From NCBI GenBank assembly GCA_943787445.1, contig CALSML010000011.1:1-52008 (forward strand): 52,008 nucleotides of DNA, written 5' to 3'. The translations under genes and the position numbers were made by a program. Numbering within the stretch: position 1 is the first letter of the stretch; each line of letters starts with the position of its first letter. The stretch is from an uncultured Alphaproteobacteria bacterium. GTDB taxonomy: Bacteria; Pseudomonadota; Alphaproteobacteria; UBA6615. Below are positions 1-9,478 of the stretch, in pieces. The notes below the pieces were generated by a model that was not told the origin of the DNA, ran no database searches, and saw only the letters and a program-made list of their open reading frames with translations.

Positions 1-288
1 ACGATTGCCAATGCGGCTGGTAGCCAGGTTCTAAGTGCAATCGGTCAATCTGTTACGCTTTCTAGCTTTACACAGCCGCCGCCAGCCGCCGGTTGTCCTG
101 CCTGCGGCAGTTATTCGTCAGCAATTCGGAAGCGCTGTTGCCAGTCGTCCGGTCCAACGTTCGCAGGAGGAACAGCGCAGTCGAGAGACTAGTGAGGGTC
201 CCTAGAGAGCAGGCGGCACCCTCTGAAGACGACTGTGCCTGATGATGCTACCGGTGAGCAGGAGGGTCAGGGTGCTGACGGTGAGCTA

Positions 289-700
289 GGCCCAGATGGT
301 GAACCACTCCCAGAAGGGGAGGTGGGCCCAGATGGTGAACCACTCCCAGAAGGTGGAGATAGGCCCAGATGGTGAACCACTCTCAGAAGGGGAGATAGGT
401 CCAGATGGTGAACCCCTTCCAGAGGCTGAGCCCCTTCCAGAGGGTGAGTTAGGTCCAGATGGTGACCCCTCTCCAGAGGGTGGGCCAGGTCCCGAGGGTG
501 AGCTAGGCCCAGATGGTGACCCCCCTCCAGAGGGTGGGCCAGGTCCCGAGGGTGAGCTAGGCCCAGATGGTGAACCACTCCCAGAAGGGGAGGTGGGCCC
601 AGATGGTGAACCACTCCCAGAAGGGTGAGCTAGGCCCAGATGGTGAACCACTCCCAGAAGGTGGAGATAGGTCCAGATGGTGAGCCCCTTCCAGAGGCTG
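289..700 (+). repeat. 36-bp coding tandem repeat (12-residue acidic Pro/Gly unit)
   Basis: The unit reads ggcccagatggtgaacc followed by a variable half, and encodes GPDGEPLPEGEV or close variants. About nine to eleven copies are visible, some shortened to 18 bp (ggtcccgagggtgagcta). It continues in diverged form to about 900. The copies keep one frame until single-base changes near 345 and 630 shift it. It codes for an acidic, probably extended linker of the giant secreted protein. Confidence 0.8.
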
Positions 701-1234
701 AGCCCCTGGTCCTGAGGGTGAGCCAGGGCCCGGAGATGGTGACCCGGCTCTCCAGAGGGTGGAGCCAGGTCCCGAGGGTGAGCTAGGCCCTGAGGGTGAG
801 CCCCCCTCCGGAGGGTGGGCCGGGTCCCGAGGGTGAGCTGGGTCCAGACGGCGAACCCCTTTCAGAGGGTGGGCCGGGTCCCGAGGGCGAGCCAGGGCCC
901 AGGAGAAGTGAGCCAGGCTCCAGAAACGGCGTCGAGCCTTAGGCGGCGACGGTGCTCACGGAAAGTCCCGAGGGTGTGCCAGGCGCAGGAAGGTGAGCCA
1001 GTCCCGGGGACCGAGGCCATTGCCGAAGGTGGAGGCAGGTCCGGCTGGTGAAGAGCCCCCCCCCGGAGTGGTGATCAGGTGGGGGGCCGGAGGTGGCCGC
1101 CAGTGAAGTCGAATTAGCCCTCGCCCGCGATATTTTTGATAAAGCCGTTGCTGCAGGGGCCGACCCTGAAACTGCCGCAGCCATTGCCTCAGATGCTATA
1201 GGGATAACTCTTGATCCGGCTAGTGGACTTGGTT

Positions 1235-1765
1235 CTGGTGATCCATTTGGTCCCGGTGATCCATTCGGCCCGGGCGGTCCCGGTGACCCATTTGGCCCTG
1301 GTGGCCCTGATGACCCATTTGGTCCGGGTGGTCCTGGTGATCCATTCGGCCCGGGTGGATTCCGATGACCCATTTGGCCCTGATGGTTCTTTTGTTTCCG
1401 ATGATCCATTCGGCCCGGGTGGCTCTGGTGACCCGTTCGGTCCTGGTGGCCCCGGCGATCCATTCGGTCCTGGTGGCCCTGGTGATCCATTCGGTCCTGG
1501 TGGCCCCGGTGAGCCATTTGGCCCGGGTGGCTCCGGTGACCCCGTTCGGCCCTGGTGGCTCCGGGTGACCCGTTCGGCCCTGGTGGCTCTGGTGACCCAT
1601 GTGGCCCGGGTGGCCCCGGTGACCCATTTGGTCCGGGCGGCCCCGGTGACCCGTTCGGTCCGGGTGGCCCCGGTGATCCATTCGGTCCGGGTGGTCCGGG
1701 TGATCCATTCGGTCCGGGTGGTCCTGGTGATCCATTCGGTCCTGGTGGCCCCAGTAAAGCCGATA
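1235..1765 (+). repeat. 27-bp coding tandem repeat (GDPFGPGGP)
   Basis: About eighteen to twenty copies of a nine-residue unit Gly-Asp-Pro-Phe-Gly-Pro-Gly-Gly-Pro. Synonymous third-base variation is frequent, which suggests selection on the protein and not a very recent expansion. Frame changes near 1361 and 1545 split the array. It does not follow the strict Gly-X-Y rule of collagen. It lies inside the giant secreted protein. Confidence 0.85.
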
Positions 1766-1814
1766 TTAGCCGCTTTACCCTCCACTGTGATTAGCCTGTT
1801 GCCGGGTGCTGGAG

Positions 1815-2100
1815 CCATCTTTGGTGGTCCCATCTTTGGGGGCCCTACCTTTGGTGGTCCTGTCTTTGGTGGTCCTACCTTTGGTGGTCCTACCTTTGGT
1901 GACCCCTTCGGCCCGGCTGGCTCAGGTGATCCATTCGGCCCGGGTGGTTCTGGTGATCCATTCGGCCCGGGCGGGCCCGGTGATCCATTCGGCCCGGGGG
2001 GGGCCCATTGGCATTGGTTTTGGCTTTGGAATTGACGGTCTTTTCGTTCCTGCCTTTGATCCTTTCTTTGATCCTTTCTTTGACCCCTTCTTTGGGATCT
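1815..2100 (+). repeat. Short coding repeats FGGP(T/V/I), GDPFGPGG and DPFF
   Basis: Five or six copies of a 15-bp unit ([10 protein letters not shown]) at about 1815-1900 are followed by four more GDPFGPGG units (1900-2005) and then by a 12-bp unit (gatcctttcttt) coding DPFF three times at about 2057-2092. Three different short repeats sit side by side, making a patchwork of phenylalanine-glycine-proline motifs in the giant secreted protein. Confidence 0.75.
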
Positions 2101-3839
2101 TTTGGTGCCACTGATCCTTTTGGCCCTGACACCATAAGGATTAGCTCGCCTGATAGTCTGTCCAGTCTAATAATTGATGCTGCTGATGAGGATACATTCT
2201 TAGCGGGTGATTTTATCCAAATAGGCGTTACTAAGGCAGGCAGTTTGGGTTCTGTTATTCCTGCCCCGCCGGGCTTTAGTGCGACGAGTGCCGACGGTCG
2301 GCTAGGCTTCGTTGTGGATTTAGATGGCTTCTCTCCGGGGTCTACAGCCAGAGGTGTCCGCACTGGTGACTTTATCACGCCCGGCGACCCCGAAGACAGC
2401 TTTAGTCTGGGTGTTGAAATAAGCGGCGCACAGATTGTTGCAAGTAACGCACTTGCTAATGGCAGCATCTTTGATCTTGTCACGTCGTCCCAAAACCTGA
2501 GTTCAGGGAGCAATAATAGAGTTGAGACTACATCAGACTTCGAGTTTTCAGGGCTTAGACTTCGCCCAGGTAATAGAATTTGACAGTGACGATACATTTT
2601 TCAACACAACGATTACCCTTACAAATACTAATAATTTTTCGGTGGATAATGTAAGGTATATGAGAAGTTTTGATCCTGACCAGGATTCTGATGCTAGTTA
2701 ATGTAGGTGATTCGCAGTTCGTTCGTTACACGTAACGACGTTGAAAACCCATCTGTCAAACTCCAGTGTGGCAATATCTCAGGCGAGCTGGCGTATTCAG
2801 TGGTCTAAGTGTGAACTTAGTCTCGCTTGATGGCTCTGCTAGAGGATCAAACTTCGGTTTCACAAACCGCAACCCTTTTGATGCACGCGCATTCAATTCT
2901 CCGGTTGATGGAGGGGGGGGCACCAGATGATATCGCGATAACTTTGACGATGAATTTCGGTACGATGGCACCTGGGGAAACTATTACAAAATCTTTTGTT
3001 ACCGCATTCCAATCAGATACCCTTGATTCCGCTTCAAATAATTCCAATGATTTTATAACATTGACGGGTACTGAGTGCGAATACCTGGAGTTCCGGTAAT
3101 GGCAACGATACGGTCATTTCGTACGGGAGTAACGACGATATCGATCTAGGTGCGGGTGACGATACAGTTATCGCAGTAAATGCTGCGTCGCAGTCGGCCT
3201 CTAATGCGTATACCGGTGGTTCAGGTACCGATACTCTGGATTATAGCAATGTCGCGGGGCGAATCGACATCGTCACAAAAAATGATCCACTCAATATACG
3301 ATCACTGAACTTTCTGGTCCTAACCGTCAAGATGAAGCGACAACCATTGAGAGGTTTATAGGTACAAAGAGTGCTGACGTGTTCCGCGGTAGCTCTACGA
3401 ATGACGATTTCGCCGGCCATTCAGGTGCCGGATTCAATTACGACAGGCTCAGGGACAGACATATTCCGATACCACAATAAAACCGATGGCGAGGTAGGTA
3501 TCAGCAAATAGAAGTGATCATTCGGCTCATGCTGGAGACACCTGGGTAGACTTTGATAGCGGAAGCGACAGCATCGCCCTGTCTGATAAGTTTAATCTCG
3601 GCAGTGCCATCGTGACGGGAACTAATTTTGAGGTTCTTAGTGCGTGGCCTTTGATGGGACAAATGCCGTTTCGAGCAGATTCGGGGCAGGGGCCGAAACC
3701 CTAATTCACGATACGGTTAACGATATTCTTTTCTTTGACGATAATGGTTCTGCGCGCTGGATTCACTGTCTTGGCAGACATTGAGTAACGGTGAAACCAT
3801 CCTCTGCGTCAGACTTTCACGCTTTTTGCTACCGCATAG

Positions 3840-4021
3840 GTTATCATATCTATGGCTTAAGTTCAGCGCTCTCTGATGTCGTGGTATTTATTCCGTACAG
3901 AGTAATATATTAATAAAATCTAAACAATTTACGGATTCTTCCAAAAAATACGGATACAACGTTTTTATAAAGATTTACTACCCAGCTGATCGTGTTTCAC
4001 ATACCTGCATCGGGCTGAATT
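3840..4021. other. Intergenic, AT-rich, no gene seen
   Basis: This spacer between the giant secreted protein and the secretion transporter is strongly AT-rich (for example taatatattaataaaatc near 3902). No open frame or hairpin followed by a T-run is convincing. It is the likely promoter region of the transporter genes. Confidence 0.4.
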
Positions 4022-5746
4022 GTGGAAAAGAAAACAAATATAGCAAAAAAGATCAGCGGCCCCGTGCGGTCAGGCGTCGTATACGTCACTCCTTGCCACG
4101 ATTCTGTCGCATTTTCTTACTATTTCCGTCCCAATATATGTTTTAACCGTATACGACAAGGTTATACCGTACGCTTCGATAAACACCTTGTTTTCTCTCA
4201 CAGCGGTAGTGGTTATATTCTTAATATTTGATTTCGCGACCAAAGACCATGAGGGCAAACCTCGTAACGGGACTCTGCGGGACAAATCGACGCAGTACTA
4301 AGTGAAGGTAATTAAGGGACAAGCTAAAAAGTAATTATTTTCCCAACGAACAACTTAGATTTCATGCGTTCTTTGCCGTTTCTTTCTCGCAGGCGACTGA
4401 CCGCTACCGAGAGATATGGGCGGGGAATAATATTCTTACAATAATAGATTTGCCGTTTTCATTTCTATACCTGGGTTTCATTTTTATTCTTTCCCCGGTC
4501 CTCTTTTCCCTCGCGCTTGCATTTGTGGTTTTACATGCTCTCGTATGCGTGTATCTGACGCGACCAGAGCGCGGTCAGTCGAACGCAAGATGAGCGTGAT
4601 GTACGAGGCGACACGAGACCTCTTTGTAAACAAGCTTGGGGCTATTTGGGGGGGGCTTTACCGCAAGACTGAGCGCCTAGAAGGCTGTAGACGGCTGGTT
4701 TGAAGAGGAATTAGGTCCTGCGGGAATAATAAAGTTTCTATATGCTAGATGGAATAACTATCTCGCGATTTGGATAGGTTCGTTTCCTCTGTATTCGACA
4801 GTTGGGATAACTTTAGCCGGTTCGCTGCTTAATTGTTCACGGTGGGTATGTCAATTGGAGGCCTGATCGCCGTTAATATGGTCGCAGCCAGAGTTTATGG
4901 CCCTGTTCTCGGTGCGGCAAAAATACTCACTTTAATAAGCTCAGTGTCGGACTGCGGTGTTGCGAACAGATGGGCTCTATTTTGGACGCCGCCACACCAT
5001 TGGAGAGTGTCGGTAAGGAGCCCCTCGCTCAACTGCGATCGCTCGCGTTTTCGCATGTTAGTGCGGAGGGGCAAAGCCAATATGAAAAGCTGAACAACGT
5101 TTCCATCAGCTTCGAAGGCGGGCAAGGTGTATGCTTTGACGGGTGAAGCAGACAGTGGCATCGACCAATTTGTCGACAGCTTATTTTCTTTGAATTCATT
5201 GACGCAGGGTAATATTTTAATAAACGAAATCCCCGTATCCGGCAGCTACCGTTTGAGGAACTTATACGCGCAGTTGATCGTGGTTACTAACTATCCGGCT
5301 CTTGTGGGTGGATCGGCACGGGATCACTTAGGCGACATTTCTACTGTTGATCCGGAACTGTTGTCTAAGCTCTATGAAGGTTTCCGGCCTTCATTCGTTT
5401 ATTAAGATATTACCGGATGGGGTCGACAGCCTAATTAGCTCAATCAATCAGAAATATCGGAGAGATCTGTGGCTTCGAGTGAGCCTTTGCAAGTGTTTAC
5501 TGTATCCGAAAAATATAATGATTTTGGATATCGATCCGCTGGCGCTAAATCCGTTTGATTTTGATCGGTTAATGTCGGAAATACTACGATTGAAAGAAGG
5601 ATGAGCGAATTATTATATTCCGCACTAACCGGGAGGATGTTGCCAGGCATTGCGACCTTGTTGTTATGTTTTCAAATGGTGAAATTATGGGGCAGGGTAC
5701 TTTCGGCGATCTTATGTCGTCGAAAGCAAGCCGGAAGCATCGTTGA
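4022..5746 (+). pseudogene. Type I secretion ABC transporter subunit with degenerate ATPase motifs; several frame breaks
   Basis: When the frames are stitched, the N-terminal half is a six-helix exporter domain with the classic text SVPIYVLTVYDKVIPYASIN and GNNILTIIDLPFSFLYLGF. The C-terminal half is an ABC ATPase domain, but each catalytic motif is altered. Walker A reads GEADSGIDQF, with no Lys-Ser/Thr. The Q-loop reads VTNYPALVGG, with Thr for Gln. The signature LSGGQ is absent (YRRDLWLRVSLCKCLL). Walker B reads IMILDIDP, with no Glu. The switch His is Thr (IIFRTNRED). Frame breaks occur near 4085, 4295, 4350, 4590-4830, 4945-5110, 5390 and 5600. GTG at 4022 gives a plausible start. I infer a non-catalytic partner of a heteromeric exporter, or a decayed gene. 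It is followed at once by its adaptor gene. Confidence 0.65.
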
Positions 5747-7008
5747 ATGCCGGGCTCCTTAATACATACTCTAAGTTATTTATCGTGCTGGGGGTATGTT
5801 TATTCGGTTCCCTCTGGCTTCGTGGTCGACGACTATGCGCTTGGATATGGTTGCGGTAGCTGAAGGTGAAGTCTCGCCTAGGGGGAAGAGTTAAAAAGGT
5901 TCAGCATTTCGAAGGTGGGATTGTTGAGAAGTATTTTTGTTAAAGACGGAGATCTTGTTGCGAAAGGGGATGCACTCGATAAAGCTCCAGCTAGGGGCGG
6001 TGCGAGTAAACGTTTTTGACCTTGAGTCACAATATAAAGCGCTCTCCCGTAAGTTACTGCGCCTGGAAGCAGAGGAAGAGGGAAGAGTGCCGGATTTCGG
6101 CCCTGCAATAACCGAGTTAGACAGAGTTTTTATCGATAATGAAACCGCGATATACGAGGCACGTGCCGATCAAATTCGTTCAGTTATGACGGTTTTAGAC
6201 CAGAAAGATAGGTCAAAGCACTTTCGCCATTGAGGAAAATAAATCGCGGATAAGGGGCGTCGAACGTAGCTTGGAGTTATTACATCAGCAGTTAGGCTCG
6301 ACGAAGAGACTTTACTCCGAAAGGCTCGTTACCAAAAGCAGACTACCTGGAGCTCAAAAATCAGATTACATTATTAGAGTCTCAGTTACAGGAGCTTGAG
6401 AGTGTTGAGTTGCGATTGCTCTCAGTGCGAGATGAGGCGATTGAGCAGAAAGAATCAGAATGGTCTGAGATCAGGAAGAGGCGCTCGGAGGATAAGGTTA
6501 AGGTAGCCAATAATTTAGCGCGACTGGATGACCAGCTTAGACCGGCGCGGGATATCCGGAAGACGGGAGACGATTACGAGTCCCGTATCCGGAATTGTGA
6601 AGAATAGCGTCACGACCACGATTGGAGGCGTCGTCGGTGCAGGAGCGGTTTTATTGGAAGTCGTACCTACTGATGGAGATTTAGTGGTAATCGCCAAGTT
6701 GGACCCGATTGATGTCGCGAGTGTGAAAGAACGGTATGAGGAGCTGTAATCAAAGTTAGCGGCGCTTAACTTTCTTGGAATACGGCACTATCAGCGGGTT
6801 AGTCCGCAGGGTCGCGCCAGACTCTACGCGGGAAGTTGGAAGCCCGCCGTATTACCAGGTCGAAATAGAACTAGACGCGACCGTGCTCCGCAAAGGCGAC
6901 CAGGAATTTAAAATTGTTCCTGGGATGGTGGTTTCTGTGGATATAAAGACTGGTGAAAAGTCGGTACTGCAGTACTTTATGGAGCCTATTTTCAGTTCAC
7001 TTAAATAA
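5747..7008 (+). pseudogene. HlyD/LapC-family membrane fusion protein of type I secretion; frame breaks
   Basis: The restored protein has one N-terminal membrane helix (KLFIVLGVCLFGSLWL), a lipoyl-like half motif (GRVKKVQHFEGGIVEK), a long coiled coil (residues roughly 90-290), a second lipoyl half (TSPVSGIVKN), and the typical C-terminus (FKIVPGMVVSVDIKTGEKS). Together these define the periplasmic adaptor that links the inner-membrane ABC exporter to a TolC-like pore. Frame breaks lie near 5830, 5890, 5935, 5980, 6220, 6345, 6580 and 6740-6775. The exact start is uncertain, because the reading continues from the end of the ABC gene. No TolC gene is visible here. Confidence 0.7.
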
Positions 7009-7043
7009 TTCTTTTCAGTGCGAACTGACGTGATCGTTCTCAT

Positions 7044-9422
7044 TTGAACATCACTCCGCCCGATAGCTTGAAACCGGCGCTGCCTTTGTTGAGCGCATTG
7101 CGGTTTCAAAACTACGGGATCAGTATATCGCGTTAGCGGTCTTGGTGCTCTGTGCGCTGAATCAGAGTGTGGGATCCGGTTTACTTAAGCGATTTCCGGC
7201 TCCATGTCTTTTGATGCGATGCAGAGGTTGTATCCGCGCCCAGTTGCTAAAGCGGAGGAGTTACCGGCGCTCATTGTCGATATCGATGAGCGGTCGCTCG
7301 CCGAATACGGCCAATGGCCTTGGCCGAGGACCCTTGTTGCGAAGCTCGTCCAAAACAGCAGGGAACTCGGTGCCGCGTTGATCGCGTTTGATATTGTGTT
7401 CGCCGAGCCTGATCGTTTGAGCCTCACGGAATATCCTTGAAAACATTGAAGGACTGACTCGCGGAGGTAGAAGAACAAGTAAAAGCATTGCCATCAAACG
7501 ATGATGCTTTAGCGGCCGAATTATCGAAATTTGCTGTAGTTTTAGGCAGAGCAGTCCGTTACCAGGCTGAAAATGAAAGTTTGCAGGAAAATGATTTTCC
7601 AAAAACTACAATTATTGAAAGAAAATTAAATGGCGAAAAAATGCCGCGAGAATTCTTGCCTAAATTTACACGTTTAGTTCCAAATATAGCGGTTCTCGAA
7701 AGGGCAGCAAATCATCCATACGGTGGGTTTGGGGTTTTTAATGTTGTTCCTGACAGAGATGGTATAATAAGGAAAGTACCGTCTTTTTTTGCTTTTGATC
7801 GTTGTTTTAATGATAACATCATCAAAAATGATGGAGTAACTAATTGTTTACAGATTTTACCATCTTTGGCCTTAGAAATTTTGAGAATAAATACCTATCG
7901 GGTTACTAAGAATAATAAACCTAGGGGAGCAATTTTAGTTTCGTCAGATCAAGCTGGAATACGTAATATTAAGATAGATAAGGGGCTTTTGATAGAAACT
8001 GACAAGTCAGGTTATATATGGCCATATTTTTCTAACTCATCAAAAAAGCGATATATATCTGCTTCGGACTTGTTAAATAAAACGGTTGATAAAAATTTAA
8101 TTGCAGGAAAAATATTGTTGGTTGGGACGTCAGCTGTGGGACTTCTAGACATAAGGGCTGTTCCAACTGATGTTGCAATGCCCGGAGTAGAGGTTCAGGC
8201 GCAATTATTAGAGACAATAATTACAAATGATTATTTATTGAGACCAAATTATATTGTAGCTGCAGAGTTATTTTTTGTTTTTATGGCGGGTGTTTTATTA
8301 ATATATTTATTCCCAGTTTTTGGAGCGAAGTGGACTTCAATTTTGTTTTTTGTTGTAGTGGTTTTGACCTTAACGGTGAGCATGTACTGGTTTGCGAAGG
8401 GATCGTATTCTTCTTGATCCGACAACGCCATTATTGTCGTTAATTATTATGTATATGGCGCTTTCGTATTTCGGTTTTATGCGGGAAGAATCAAAGAAGA
8501 AAGAGACTCGAAATGCGTTTTCAAAGTACTTGTCGCCGGACATGGTGGAGCGGGTATCGAATAATCCAGAACAATTACGTCTTGGCGGTGATCAAAGAGA
8601 ATCTGACGCTGCTATTTTGTGACGTAAGGGGCTTCACCCCGATATCGGAGTTGTTTGATCCGCCCGGCCTCACCAACCTTATAAATCAGTTATTAACCCC
8701 ACTGACCAATGTCATACTATCGAACAAGGGGACAGTCGATAAATATATGGGTGACTGTATTATGGCCTTTTGGAATGCTCCGCTTGAGGATGACGCCCAT
8801 CCATATAATGCGTGTAAATCGGCTTTGTTGATGCTCAACGAGATGGACCCTCTTAATGAAAGGCTAAAAGATGCAAGCGGACCGTGAAGGGCGGAAACAT
8901 TTGGATCTTAAGGTGGGGTTTGGGCTAAATACGGGGTCTTGCGTTGTGGGAAATATGGGGTCCGAGCAGCGCTTTGATTATTCTGTTCTGGGGGATAGTG
9001 TTAATTTGGCGGCACGCTTAGAGGGGCAAAGTAAAGAATATGGAGTCCGTATAATAATAGGCGAAACGACAGCCGACGAGGTAGGCGAATTAGCAATATT
9101 AGAGTTAGATTTAATTTTGGTAAAAGGAAAATCAAAGGCGACGCGTATTTATGCATTATTAGGAGACGAGGCGCTTAAGGTGAGCGAAGGTTTCGATCGG
9201 TTGTCGAGGTTACATTCAGAGTTACTAAAGAAATATCGTTCTCAAAGTTGGGAACGCGCAGATACCCTGTGTGATGAGTTGATCTCAATTAGTGGTGGAT
9301 TTGATTTTGAAATTAGGGGGTTCTACGAATTAATTAAAAGTAGATGCGTTGATTTTCGAGATAACCCACCGGTAGGTGAGGGGGAAGAATGGGATGGTGT
9401 ATATACCGCTACCTCGAAGTAG
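7044..9422 (+). pseudogene. CHASE2-domain class III adenylate/guanylate cyclase; frame breaks
   Basis: The N-terminus restores to RVWDPVYLSDFRLMSFDAMQ, the usual CHASE2 start after one membrane helix. The CHASE2 sensor continues with PALIVDIDERSLAEYGQWPW. Membrane helices follow at about 8240-8480. The cyclase domain (about 8490-9180) keeps the metal-binding Asp in FCDVRGFTPISE and in KYMGDCIMAFW, and the transition-state Asn/Arg in SVNLAARLEG. It would make cyclic AMP (or GMP) in response to a periplasmic signal. Breaks lie near 7130, 7200, 7435, 8400, 8610 and 8880. CHASE2 cyclases often sit beside FecR-type secreted proteins, as here. TTG at 7044 is only the best guess for the start. Confidence 0.75.
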
Positions 9423-9478
9423 GAAGTTTGGTACTGGTGAATCACCGCGCGGTCGATTTTTGAGTGAGAGTGGTAAAT

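Larger units (their letters stand above)
1..3839 (+). pseudogene. Giant repeat-rich secreted protein, FecR-like N-terminus and RTX-like C-terminus; 5' partial, many frame breaks
   Basis: The gene enters from the left edge. Its first codons (TIANAAGSQVLSAIGQSVTL) resemble the start of FecR-domain secreted proteins. A Gly-Pro-Asp-Gly-Glu-rich repeat follows (about 289-900), then a short helical segment (about 1093-1210) and GDPFGPGGP repeats (about 1235-2010). Next comes a beta-rich domain (2100-3090) with text such as FNTTITLTNTNNFSVDNVRY. The end holds an RTX-like stretch (GSNDDIDLGAGDDT, near 3130) and a tail that reads through HAFATA and TAG at 3839 if one T is removed. The frame changes at least ten times. 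I infer a type I secretion substrate, probably a surface adhesin, from composition and from the transporter genes just downstream. The exact family is uncertain. Confidence 0.6.

Noticed and set aside
289-700. CRISPR-like array of 36-bp repeats
   Set aside because: There are no unique spacers; the units are contiguous, vary at synonymous positions and encode a protein repeat.
267-2597. Long minus-strand open frames across the repeats (Pro/Ser/His/Arg-rich)
   Set aside because: They are shadows of the Gly/Pro/Asp repeats on the plus strand and show no family similarity.
4022-7008. Transposase or phage genes as the cause of the AT-rich left region
   Set aside because: All stitched frames read as type I secretion components; no transposase, integrase or terminal repeats were seen.
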